Shown here: piece after piece, positions 26,974 through 35,256 of the stretch
How the letters are laid out: each line of letters starts with the position of its first letter
How positions within the stretch are numbered: position 1 is the first letter of the stretch
NCBI GenBank assembly: GCA_947632555.1
Contig: CANRPU010000002.1
Span: forward strand, 124,001-188,000
Source: an uncultured Lachnospiraceae bacterium
GTDB taxonomy: Bacteria > Bacillota > Clostridia > Lachnospirales > Lachnospiraceae
Direction: 5' to 3'
Length of the DNA: 64,000 nt
Position numbers and translations under genes: made by a program
Notes under the pieces: generated by a model
Seen by the model: only the letters and a program-made list of their open reading frames with translations
The model's database searches: none
Told to the model about the DNA's origin: nothing

Positions 26974-27852
26974 ATGTATAAGATTATCAACGCGAAACAA
27001 CTGACAGACACGATTTTTCAAATGGAGGTGGAGGCTGCCAGAGTGGCAAAGGCCTGCCAGCCCGGACAATTTGTGATCGTGAGAACGGACGCGGAGGGAG
27101 AGAGGATCCCGCTCACCATCTGCGACTATGACAGACAAAAGGGGACCATTACCATTGTGTTCCAGATCGTGGGCGCCGCGACGCAGATGATGGCGTCTTT
27201 GAAGGAAGGAGATTCTTTCCATGATTTTGTAGGCCCTCTGGGCTGTCCTTCCGAGTTCGTTTCGGAAGACCCGGAAACCTTAAAACAGAAAAAGATGCTG
27301 TTTGTGGCAGGGGGCGTGGGCACGGCGCCTGTGTATCCTCAGGTCAAATGGCTGCGGGAGCACGGCATTGACGCGGATGTGATCATAGGAGCCAAGACGA
27401 AGGAACTGATCATTCTGGAGGAAGAGATGAAGGCGGTTGCCGGGAATCTCTATATTACTACCGATGACGGCTCCTATGGCAGGAGCGGCATGGTGACGCA
27501 GACCGTACAGGACCTGGTAAACGAAGGAAAGCGTTACGATACCTGTGTGGCCATCGGTCCTATGATCATGATGAAATTTGTCTGCAAACTGACCAAAGAA
27601 CTGGGGATCCCCACGATCGTCAGCCTCAATCCCATCATGGTGGACGGTACCGGAATGTGCGGCGCCTGCAGAGTGACCGTGGGCGGAAAAGTGAAATTCG
27701 CGTGTGTGGACGGTCCGGAATTTGACGGGCATCAGGTGGATTTTGATCAGGCAATGCAAAGACAGCAGATCTACAGGACCGCGGAAGGACGCGCTTTCTT
27801 AAAGGCAAAAGAAGGAGCGGCCCATCACGGCGGATGCGGAAACTGCGAATAA
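26974..27852 (+). CDS. nfnA: NfnA-type subunit: sulfide/dihydroorotate dehydrogenase-like FAD/NAD(P)-binding protein
   Basis: 292 residues. An N-terminal FAD domain (about 1-100) has the flavin-binding RIPLTICDYD segment, then a NAD(P) domain with FVAGGVGTAPVYPQVKWL near residue 110. Near the end the Cys pattern GTGMCGACRVTVGGKVKFAC binds a 2Fe-2S cluster, as in PyrK/NfnA proteins. A His/Gly/Cys tail (HHGGCGNCE) follows. With the next gene it forms the NADH-dependent ferredoxin:NADP oxidoreductase pair, which couples NADH and reduced ferredoxin to NADPH formation by electron bifurcation in anaerobes. Assignment as NfnA rests on the direct neighbour. Confidence 0.88.
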   Translation: MYKIINAKQLTDTIFQMEVEAARVAKACQPGQFVIVRTDAEGERIPLTICDYDRQKGTITIVFQIVGAATQMMASLKEGDSFHDFVGPLGCPSEFVSEDPETLKQKKMLFVAGGVGTAPVYPQVKWLREHGIDADVIIGAKTKELIILEEEMKAVAGNLYITTDDGSYGRSGMVTQTVQDLVNEGKRYDTCVAIGPMIMMKFVCKLTKELGIPTIVSLNPIMVDGTGMCGACRVTVGGKVKFACVDGPEFDGHQVDFDQAMQRQQIYRTAEGRAFLKAKEGAAHHGGCGNCE

Positions 27853-27884
27853 GCAAACAGAATAAAAAGAACGGGCCGTATGAG

Positions 27885-27904
27885 CGGCAGAATGAGAGGA
27901 AAAA
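27885..27904 (+). repeat. 20-nt leader repeat, copy 2 (before nfnB)
   Basis: Identical to 26954-26973 over 20 bases; one extra G separates it from the nfnB ATG. It carries the GAGAGGA ribosome site of nfnB. Confidence 0.85.
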
Positions 27905-27905
27905 G

Positions 27906-29291
27906 ATGGACGTATTGAAGAAAGTGCCGGTCCGCGAGCAGGAACCTCAGGTGCGGGCGGCAAATTTTGAAGAAGTATGCTTGGGATACAATAAAGAGGA
28001 GGCTATGGAAGAAGCTTCACGCTGCATTGGGTGCAAGAACGCCCAGTGTATCAAGGGCTGTCCCGTAGCGATCAATATTCCCGAATTTATCGGACATATC
28101 AAGGAAGGGGACGTGGAGGGCGCTTACCAGGTCATCAGCGAGTCTTCCGCGCTGCCCGCGGTCTGCGGCCGTGTCTGTCCCCAGGAGAGCCAGTGTGAGG
28201 GCAAATGTATCCGGGGGATCAAAGGAGAACCCATTTCCATCGGCAAGCTGGAGCGTTTCGCGGCGGACTGGGCCAGAGAAAACGGGATCAAGCCGGAAGG
28301 CGCCAAGGAGAAAAACGGTAAAAAGGTGGCCGTTATCGGTTCCGGCCCCGCAGGGCTTACCTGCGCCGGGGATCTGGCGAAAATGGGCTACGACGTGACG
28401 ATCTTTGAAGCCCTGCATGAGCCGGGAGGCGTGCTGGTATACGGGATCCCAGAATTTCGTCTGCCCAAAGCCGCCGTTGTGGCAAAAGAAATTGAGAATG
28501 TGAAGAGCCTGGGCGTGAAAATAGAAACCAACGTGGTAGTGGGCAAATCCGTTACCATAGACCAGCTGCTGTCCGAGGAGGGCTTTTCGGCGGTATTTAT
28601 CGGTTCCGGCGCCGGACTTCCCAAATTTATGGGTATCCCGGGAGAAAACGCCAACGGCGTCTTCTCCGCCAATGAATATCTGACCAGAAGCAATCTGATG
28701 AAAGCTTTTGACGAGGAATCCAATACGCCGATCATGCGGGGAAAGAAGGTAGCCGTGGTAGGCGGCGGCAACGTGGCGATGGATGCCGCCAGAACCGCGC
28801 TGCGTCTGGGAGCGGAAGTACATATCGTGTACCGCAGGAGCGAAGAGGAACTGCCTGCCAGAGTGGAAGAAGTACATCACGCGAAGGAAGAAGGGATCAT
28901 CTTCGACTTGTTGACCAATCCGGTCGAAGTGCTGCATGACGAAAAAGGCTGGGTGACCGGCATAAAATGTATCAGAATGGAACTGGGCGAGCCGGATGAA
29001 TCCGGAAGAAGACGTCCCGTGGAAATAGCCGGCTCCGAATTTGTCATCGACGTGGATACGGTGATCATGTCTTTGGGAACTTCTCCCAATCCGCTGATCT
29101 CTTCCACCACGGAAGGGCTGGAAACCAACAAGTGGAAGTGTATCATCGCGCAGGAGGAAGACGGAAAGACCACCAAGGAAGGCGTTTACGCGGGCGGTGA
29201 CGCCGTGACCGGCGCGGCTACCGTGATCCTGGCCATGGGTGCCGGAAAGGCGGGAGCGAAGGGCATTGACGAATATCTGCGCGGCAGGTAA
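27906..29291 (+). CDS. nfnB: NfnB / glutamate-synthase-small-subunit-like NADPH oxidoreductase
   Basis: 461 residues. The N-terminal helical domain has CIGCKNAQCIKGCPV and CGRVCPQESQCEGKC, two cysteine clusters that hold 4Fe-4S centres. The first nucleotide-binding site VIGSGPAGLTCAGDL binds FAD; the second, VVGGGNVAMDAARTALRLG, binds NADP(H). AGGDAVTGAATVILAMGAG is the usual ending. This is the GltD-like fold, and no glutamate synthase large subunit is present, which together with the adjacent NfnA-type gene points to NfnB. Start ATG 27906 was chosen for GAGAGGA upstream; an in-frame ATG 72 bases earlier would overlap the end of nfnA and lacks a site. Confidence 0.9.
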   Translation: MDVLKKVPVREQEPQVRAANFEEVCLGYNKEEAMEEASRCIGCKNAQCIKGCPVAINIPEFIGHIKEGDVEGAYQVISESSALPAVCGRVCPQESQCEGKCIRGIKGEPISIGKLERFAADWARENGIKPEGAKEKNGKKVAVIGSGPAGLTCAGDLAKMGYDVTIFEALHEPGGVLVYGIPEFRLPKAAVVAKEIENVKSLGVKIETNVVVGKSVTIDQLLSEEGFSAVFIGSGAGLPKFMGIPGENANGVFSANEYLTRSNLMKAFDEESNTPIMRGKKVAVVGGGNVAMDAARTALRLGAEVHIVYRRSEEELPARVEEVHHAKEEGIIFDLLTNPVEVLHDEKGWVTGIKCIRMELGEPDESGRRRPVEIAGSEFVIDVDTVIMSLGTSPNPLISSTTEGLETNKWKCIIAQEEDGKTTKEGVYAGGDAVTGAATVILAMGAGKAGAKGIDEYLRGR

Positions 29292-29328
29292 GCGGGATCT
29301 TTGGCAGACAGAACAGGAGAAGACGGAT

Positions 29329-29628
29329 ATGGTAAAGCATATTGTGTTGTGGAATTTTAATCCGGAGATGCCGGCGGAGGAAAAGAAAGCCGCCGGAGCG
29401 AAAATGAAGGAACTGCTGGAACCTATCAAAGAACTGGTGGACGGCGCGGTGGAGATCCGCGTGATAACGGACGGACTGGAATCCAGCAACCGTGAGATCG
29501 CCCTGATAGGAACCTACGAAAACGAGGAGGCTCTGAAAGCGTATCAGGGACATCCCGCTCACGTGGAGGCCGGAAAATTCGTCCGGAGCGTCACCTGTGA
29601 CCGGGCCTGCATGGACTATGTGTATTGA
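29329..29628 (+). CDS. Dabb (stress-responsive alpha/beta barrel) domain protein
   Basis: 99 residues. It begins MVKHIVLWNF and has the ALKAYQGHPAHVEAGKFV segment, both typical of the small dimeric ferredoxin-like Dabb fold. Members have varied roles (stress proteins, some cyclases); no catalytic role can be assigned here. Start ATG 29329 follows AGGAG; an earlier in-frame ATG at 29239 lies inside nfnB and is rejected. It lies 37 bases after nfnB. Confidence 0.85.
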   Translation: MVKHIVLWNFNPEMPAEEKKAAGAKMKELLEPIKELVDGAVEIRVITDGLESSNREIALIGTYENEEALKAYQGHPAHVEAGKFVRSVTCDRACMDYVY

Positions 29629-29654
29629 GCGGTTTTCCGACAGGAGGAAAGATT

Positions 29655-30242
29655 ATGCCCTGGTGTCCGAAATGTGGAATCGAGTATAAAGAGGGAACCA
29701 CGGTCTGCGGGAAATGCGGAGGCGGCCTGACAGAGGAAGAGGAAACGCCCATAGCCCCGGCCGCGCTGTATGAGGACAGCGCGGAGAAGGCGGCTGACAA
29801 CAAGTCTTCAGGCTGTATGCTTCTGGCAGTGGGCGTGCTGGGGCTGGCCGCGGTCATCCTCGGGATCACGGGAGTGCTGCCGTTGAGGCTGAACGGCAGT
29901 ATGAAATATATGACGTATGGCGTTATGAGCGCTCTTTTCCTGCTGTTTGTGGTAATGGGCGTGATATCCATGCGGTCGTACCGTTTTTTCGCCCAAAAAG
30001 CGAAATCGGAAAATTCGCTGCGGAGCACGATCAAAAAGTGGTGCCTGGAAAATCTGAAAACGGGGGAGATAGACGGGGAACTGGACGGGGAGGAACTGTC
30101 TGAGGAAGAAAAGTATTTTAAACGTACTTTCCTGGTAAAGCAGAAGATTTCCAGGCAGTTTCTGAACCTGGACGAATCGTTCCTGGATAATTTCGTAGAT
30201 GAGATCTATGATACGATTTTTAAAAAAGAGCGGAAAGAATGA
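29655..30242 (+). CDS. Zinc-ribbon membrane protein of unknown function
   Basis: 195 residues. N-terminal double-CxxC zinc ribbon (MPWCPKCGIEYKEGTTVCGKCG), an acidic stretch, two membrane helices (about 55-75, LLAVGVLGLAAVILGITGV, and 83-105), and a soluble C-terminal region of about 90 residues with many Glu/Lys (GEIDGELDGEELSEEEKYF). No known enzyme signature. ATG 29655 has AGGAGG seven bases upstream. Its end overlaps the rlmH start by 4 bases (ATGA), so the two are translationally coupled. It is the second zinc-ribbon membrane protein within 5 kb, but beyond the ribbon the two do not look alike. Confidence 0.8.
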   Translation: MPWCPKCGIEYKEGTTVCGKCGGGLTEEEETPIAPAALYEDSAEKAADNKSSGCMLLAVGVLGLAAVILGITGVLPLRLNGSMKYMTYGVMSALFLLFVVMGVISMRSYRFFAQKAKSENSLRSTIKKWCLENLKTGEIDGELDGEELSEEEKYFKRTFLVKQKISRQFLNLDESFLDNFVDEIYDTIFKKERKE

Positions 30243-30718
30243 AGATATCCATAGTCTGTGTTGGAAAGATCAAAGAAAAATTTTACAGGGACGCGCTGGA
30301 GGAATACGGGAAAAGGCTTTCCCGTTACTGCAGGCTGGAGATCCTGGAAGTGGCGGATGAAAAGACGCCGGAGGGCGCGGGCGCTGCCAGGGAAGAGCAG
30401 ATCAGGCGCAGAGAAGGGGAAAGGATCTTAGCCAGACTGAAAGAGGATGCCTTTGTCATCACACTGGAGATCGCGGGAGAAAAAATGGATTCCCCGGCTT
30501 TTGCCGGAATGCTTGAGCAGATCGGCTTAAGCGGCAGGAGCCATATTCAGTTTGTGATAGGCGGTTCGCTGGGGCTGCATGAGGAAGTCAGCGCCAGAGC
30601 GGATAAAAGGCTGAGTTTCTCGGATATGACTTTTCCGCACCAGCTGATGCGGGTGATCCTCAGTGAGCAGATCTACAGAGGATACCGCATTCTGAGCGGA
30701 GAACCGTATCATAAGTGA
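30239..30718 (+). CDS. rlmH: 23S rRNA (pseudouridine-1915-N3)-methyltransferase
   Basis: 159 residues of the SPOUT superfamily, usual RlmH length. It begins MKISIVCVGKIKEKFY; FVIGGSLGLHEEV forms the trefoil-knot SAM site and the end RGYRILSGEPYHK is diagnostic. It methylates the modified U1915 in helix 69 of 23S rRNA on the assembled ribosome. It overlaps the previous gene by 4 bases. Confidence 0.96.
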   Translation: MKISIVCVGKIKEKFYRDALEEYGKRLSRYCRLEILEVADEKTPEGAGAAREEQIRRREGERILARLKEDAFVITLEIAGEKMDSPAFAGMLEQIGLSGRSHIQFVIGGSLGLHEEVSARADKRLSFSDMTFPHQLMRVILSEQIYRGYRILSGEPYHK

Positions 30719-30731
30719 ACAGGGAGGTTTT

Positions 30732-31487
30732 ATGTATAACGATCTCTTTTCCATCGGGCCCGTGACCATTCATACTTACGGCCTGATGATATTTATCGGT
30801 GTGCTGGCGGCCCTTTTTACGGGAGAAGCAAGAGCGAAAAAGAGGAATATGGATAGTGACGCGCTCTATCCCATGACCTTTTTGTGCGTGGTACTGGGTT
30901 TTTGCGCGGCAAAGGTACTGTTCTGCGTTGTGGAGTGGAAGCAGTTTGTGGAAAATCCGTCGAACGTGCTCACAAACAGCGGATTCGTAGTATACGGAGG
31001 CATCGTGGGGGGCGTTCTGACCGCGTATGTCTACTGCAGGGTGAAGAAACTTTCTTTTGTGGACTATTTTGATCTGATGATGCCGTCGGTGGCGCTGGCG
31101 CAGGCTTTCGGAAGACTGGGCTGTTTTTTCGCGGGCTGCTGTTACGGAAGGGAAACGGATTCTTTTATCGGAATTGCCTTTTCTCATTCCGACTACGCAC
31201 CAAACGGGGTAAAGTTGATACCCACCCAGCTCATTTCCAGCGCCGGTATGTTTGTGATCGCTGGCGTTTTGTTTTGGTATGGAAGAAAAGAACGGCCGAA
31301 GGCAAAGGTGGGAGCCCTGTACCTGATGCTGTACAGTACAGGCAGATTTATCATTGAGTTTTTCAGAAACGATTACCGGGGAGAAATTGGGATATTCTCT
31401 ACTTCCCAGTTTCTTTCGTTCTTCGCGCTGGGAGCAGGCATCGTCCTGTTCTGCGGGAAAGAACTTAAGAAGAAAAAAGCAGGGTGA
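30732..31487 (+). CDS. lgt: Prolipoprotein diacylglyceryl transferase
   Basis: 251 residues, seven predicted membrane helices. The conserved first segment (TIHTYGLMIFIGVLAAL) and the family signature region GRLGCFFAGCCYGRET are clear; PTQLISS follows the catalytic loop. The Cys-rich variant GCFFAGCCYG is common in Clostridia, replacing GNFINGE of Proteobacteria. It transfers diacylglycerol from phosphatidylglycerol to the lipobox Cys of pre-lipoproteins at the outer face of the membrane. Confidence 0.93.
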   Translation: MYNDLFSIGPVTIHTYGLMIFIGVLAALFTGEARAKKRNMDSDALYPMTFLCVVLGFCAAKVLFCVVEWKQFVENPSNVLTNSGFVVYGGIVGGVLTAYVYCRVKKLSFVDYFDLMMPSVALAQAFGRLGCFFAGCCYGRETDSFIGIAFSHSDYAPNGVKLIPTQLISSAGMFVIAGVLFWYGRKERPKAKVGALYLMLYSTGRFIIEFFRNDYRGEIGIFSTSQFLSFFALGAGIVLFCGKELKKKKAG

Positions 31488-31499
31488 GGGCAGGAAACT

Positions 31500-32204
31500 A
31501 TGGGCGCGTTTGTGGAATTTAAGGCTGTAGATAAGGTTTATCAGTCCGGAGAAGTTTCCATACAGGCTTTGCGGAATGTGAATTTTGAGATCAATAAGGG
31601 TGAATTCTGCGTGATCGTAGGGGCTTCCGGAGCCGGTAAGACCACTATCTTAAATATTCTGGGCGGAATGGATACCCTGTCCGGGGGACAGGTGTTCCTG
31701 GACGGTCAGGAAATCTCCGCGTACAACAAAAAGCAGCTTACGGCCTACCGCCGCTACGACGTGGGCTTTGTCTTTCAGTTTTATAATCTGGTGCAGAATC
31801 TGACCGCTCTGGAGAATGTGGAACTGGCGGCCCAGATATGCAGGGAACCGCTGGACGCCATGGAAGTGCTGACGGATGTGGGGCTGAGGGAGCGCAGTAA
31901 GAATTTTCCGGCGCAGCTTTCTGGCGGGGAACAGCAGCGGGTGGCCATCGCGAGGGCACTGGCAAAAAATCCGAAGCTGCTTTTGTGCGACGAACCTACC
32001 GGCGCGCTGGATTACAATACGGGCAAATCCGTTTTAAAGCTGCTGCAGGACACCTGCAGGCAGAAGGGAAAAACGGTGATAGTCATTACGCATAATCAGG
32101 CACTGACCGCCATGGCGGACAGGATCATTACGGTGAAGAGCGGCACGGTACAGAGTATGCGCCTCAATGATAAGATAGTAAATGTAGAAGAGATCGAGTG
32201 GTAG
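31500..32204 (+). CDS. ABC transporter ATP-binding protein (MacB/LolD type)
   Basis: 234 residues. Walker [11 protein letters not shown]-loop [11 protein letters not shown], signature LSGGEQQR, Walker [13 protein letters not shown] and switch His in VITHNQ are all intact. The Q-loop wording and 'DEPTGALD' place it with FtsX-coupled exporters of the MacB/LolD/SalX group. It begins 12 bases after lgt. The membrane partner starts almost directly after its stop codon. Confidence 0.93.
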   Translation: MGAFVEFKAVDKVYQSGEVSIQALRNVNFEINKGEFCVIVGASGAGKTTILNILGGMDTLSGGQVFLDGQEISAYNKKQLTAYRRYDVGFVFQFYNLVQNLTALENVELAAQICREPLDAMEVLTDVGLRERSKNFPAQLSGGEQQRVAIARALAKNPKLLLCDEPTGALDYNTGKSVLKLLQDTCRQKGKTVIVITHNQALTAMADRIITVKSGTVQSMRLNDKIVNVEEIEW

Positions 32205-32206
32205 AT

Positions 32207-35200
32207 ATGCGTTCAATGATGAGAAAAACCACATTTCGGGAAATCAGGCAGAGTTTTGGCAGATATTTCGCCATTTTGGCGATCATCGCGCTGGGAGTGG
32301 GATTTTTCGCGGGATTAAAAGTGACCAAGCCGATGATGCTGGCATCCGCCGGGGACTATCTGACGCAGAACCAGTTTTATGATTACCGGCTTTTATCCAC
32401 GCTGGGATTTGAGGAGGAGGACGTGGAAGCGCTGGCGGCGAAGGAAGACGTCCGGGCGGCGCAGGGAGCCGTGTCCGTGGATATCCTGTTTCAGAATGCC
32501 GCCGGCAACGAGAGCGTTATCAAGGCGCATTCCCTGACGGATCGTATTAACGGGCTGCATCTGGTGGCGGGCCGGATGCCGGAGAGGGGAAACGAGTGCG
32601 TGGTGGATTCCCTGCTGTATCAGGAAAGCGCCATAGGCAGCACGGTGGTATTGTCGGAAAATAATACCGAAGAGGATCTGGAAAATTTCGCCTACCGGGA
32701 ATATGTGATCACGGGTATTGTGGAATCGTCCTATTACATTCAGTTTGAGCGGGGAAATACTTCTTTGGGAAACGGTATGGTAAGCGGTTATATGTACCTG
32801 CCCCTGGAAGGGTTTCAGACGGATTATTATACGGAGATCTTTGTAAAATTTGATGAGGATTTTCCGCTTTATTCCGACGAGTATCAGGACTTTCTGGAGG
32901 AAAAGGAGCCTCTCTGGGAAGCGTACTGCGAAGAACAGGGAGAGCGGCGGTATCAGGAGATCCTGGCTGAGGCCAATGACGAACTGGCGGACGCGGAGCG
33001 GGAATTGGAAGAAAAGAAGGCCGACGCGCAAAAAGAACTGGATGACGCGAAAAAAGAGCTGGAGGATGCGCGGGCGGAAATCGAGGACGGAGAAAAGAGT
33101 ATAGAAGAGGGCTGGGACGAACTGGCGGAAGCGGAGCGGACGCTTTCCCAGAAGGAAACAGAGCTTGCGGAAGCTGAGGAGGCCGTTGCCCGAATGGAAG
33201 CGGAACTGGCCAATGGGGAAGCCGCCCTGGCAGGGCAGGCGGCGCTCTTGGGAGAAAATGGAGAAGCGCAGCTGGCCCAGGCAAGGATGGAACTGGAAGC
33301 CGCGAAAGCGCAGCTGGAGGCCGCGAGGGCGCAGACAGAGGAAGGAAATCTAAAGCTGGCGGAGAGCAGAAACGAGCTGGCCGAAGCGGAAAAAACGCTG
33401 AAAGAAAAGGAACAGGAGCTGGAAGAGGCGAAAGCGGAATGGGCGGACGGCCAGCGGGAATATGAAGAGGCTCTGGCGGAATATGAGGAAGAAACAGCCG
33501 ACGCGGAACGGGAAATCGAGGACGCGCGGCAGGAGATCGCTGATATTGCCAGGCCCGATACGTATGTGCTGGGGAGAAATACCAATATCGGTTATGTCTG
33601 CCTGGAAAGCGACGCCAGCATTGTGGCGGGTATCGCCAATGTATTTCCCATCTTCTTTTTCCTGGTGGCGGCACTGGTCTGTGTCACTACCATGAACCGT
33701 ATGGTGGAAGAACAGCGTACCCAGATCGGCGTATTGAAGGCGCTGGGCTACGGCGAGGGCGCCATTATGGGAAAATACCTGTTCTACTCAGGCAGCGCGG
33801 CGCTGACGGGCTGTGTGGGAGGATTCTTCCTTGGAACCTGGCTTTTTCCGCAGGTGATATGGATCGCCTACCGGATGATGTACAGAATGGGAAGTCTGCA
33901 GTATCTTTTTGACTGGAAGATGGCGCTGGTTTCCCTGATCGCGGCCATGGCCTGTTCCATGGGCGCTACATGGCTTTCCATCCGGTATGAGATGCGGGAG
34001 GCGGCAGCTATGCTGATGCGTCCCAAATCACCCAAAGCGGGGAAGCGGGTCTTTCTGGAAAGGGTCCCGTTCCTCTGGAAGCGGCTGAATTTTTTACAGA
34101 AGGTATCCGTCCGCAATATCGTCCGGTATAAGAAACGGTTTTTTATGATGGTCATAGGTATCAGCGGCTGTACGGCGCTTCTGGTGACCGGTTTTGGCGT
34201 TAAGGATTCCGTCACCAATATTGCGGAACGGCAGTTTGACGAGATCCATCTGTATGATCTGAATATCGTATTGAAGGACGGAACGGGAGAAGAGCGGACG
34301 GAAGAACTGAGGCGGATACTGGCAGAAGACTATGCCGGGGAAAGCCAGACGGCCATGGAAACCACCATGGACCTGGTCACCAAAGAACAGGTAAAGGCGG
34401 TCAATATTATCGTGGCAAAGGAGCCGGGAGAAATAGGCGCTTTTATCGACCTGCATACCGGGGAGAAGGAGCCTCTGTCGTATCCGGGACCGGGAGAAGC
34501 CGTTATAACGGATAAGATATCGGAAACTTACGGCCTGAAAGTGGGGGATACCGTTACCCTGCGGGACGAGAATATGAAAGAGATACACGCTACGGTTTCC
34601 GGTATCTGCGAGAATTATATTTATAATTATGTGTATCTCAATCCGGCAACATATGAGGAAGCCATGGGCCGGCCGGACTGCAGGAACCTTTATGTGAAAC
34701 TGCCGGAGGAAGCGGATCCCCACGAAACGGCAGCGGCAGTGATGCAGGAGGAGAACGTAACGTCCGTGACCGTTACGCAGGACATCCGGGTGCGCATTTC
34801 CAGCATGATGGGCAGTATGAATTATATCGTGCTGCTGGTGATCGCCAGCGCGGCGGCACTGGCGTTCATTGTGCTGTATAATCTGAGCAATATCAATATC
34901 ACGGAACGGATCCGGGAGATCGCCACCATCAAAGTGCTGGGATTTTTCAGGAAGGAAACGGCTTCCTATGTGTTCCGGGAAAATATTGTCCTGACAGCCA
35001 TCGGCTGCGGCCTGGGCATGATCCTGGGAAAACTGCTCCACTTGTATGTGATGCACGAGATCAATATTGATATGGTATCCTTTGATATCCATGTGAGCGC
35101 GGCGGGATATCTGCTCAGTATCTTCCTGACTTTCGCGTTTACCTGGGGCGTGAACCTTATCATGTCCGGCAAACTGGAAAAGATCAATATGGCGGAATCC

Positions 35201-35218
35201 CTGAAATCCGTGGATTAG
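32207..35218 (+). CDS. ABC transporter permease (FtsX type) with long extracellular coiled coil
   Basis: 1003 residues. A first membrane helix (about 20-40, FAILAIIALGVGFFAGL) is followed by an extracellular MacB-like domain and a long coiled coil (about 260-445), made of heptads such as ELADAERELEEKKADAQKE; this resembles the 'X-x-x' helices of YhgE/Pip proteins. The first FtsX domain then has three helices (about 470-610, with VTTMNRMVEEQRTQIGVLKA). A second membrane/extracellular part and a second FtsX domain end the protein (helices near 865, 920 and 970). Full-length FtsX pairs of this kind export or respond to peptides, or drive wall remodelling; the cargo is unknown. Start ATG 32207 was preferred; GTG 32198 (overlapping the ATPase gene) is possible. 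Confidence 0.85.
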   Translation: MRSMMRKTTFREIRQSFGRYFAILAIIALGVGFFAGLKVTKPMMLASAGDYLTQNQFYDYRLLSTLGFEEEDVEALAAKEDVRAAQGAVSVDILFQNAAGNESVIKAHSLTDRINGLHLVAGRMPERGNECVVDSLLYQESAIGSTVVLSENNTEEDLENFAYREYVITGIVESSYYIQFERGNTSLGNGMVSGYMYLPLEGFQTDYYTEIFVKFDEDFPLYSDEYQDFLEEKEPLWEAYCEEQGERRYQEILAEANDELADAERELEEKKADAQKELDDAKKELEDARAEIEDGEKSIEEGWDELAEAERTLSQKETELAEAEEAVARMEAELANGEAALAGQAALLGENGEAQLAQARMELEAAKAQLEAARAQTEEGNLKLAESRNELAEAEKTLKEKEQELEEAKAEWADGQREYEEALAEYEEETADAEREIEDARQEIADIARPDTYVLGRNTNIGYVCLESDASIVAGIANVFPIFFFLVAALVCVTTMNRMVEEQRTQIGVLKALGYGEGAIMGKYLFYSGSAALTGCVGGFFLGTWLFPQVIWIAYRMMYRMGSLQYLFDWKMALVSLIAAMACSMGATWLSIRYEMREAAAMLMRPKSPKAGKRVFLERVPFLWKRLNFLQKVSVRNIVRYKKRFFMMVIGISGCTALLVTGFGVKDSVTNIAERQFDEIHLYDLNIVLKDGTGEERTEELRRILAEDYAGESQTAMETTMDLVTKEQVKAVNIIVAKEPGEIGAFIDLHTGEKEPLSYPGPGEAVITDKISETYGLKVGDTVTLRDENMKEIHATVSGICENYIYNYVYLNPATYEEAMGRPDCRNLYVKLPEEADPHETAAAVMQEENVTSVTVTQDIRVRISSMMGSMNYIVLLVIASAAALAFIVLYNLSNINITERIREIATIKVLGFFRKETASYVFRENIVLTAIGCGLGMILGKLLHLYVMHEINIDMVSFDIHVSAAGYLLSIFLTFAFTWGVNLIMSGKLEKINMAESLKSVD

Positions 35219-35256
35219 GATAACGCCGGAGCGTGTACAGAAAGGCGGTTCTGACC

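Noticed and set aside
32953..33585. Long Ser/Ala-rich open frames on the minus strand opposite the coiled coil
   Set aside because: They mirror the Glu/Leu/Ala repeats of the permease; no start signal or domain supports them.
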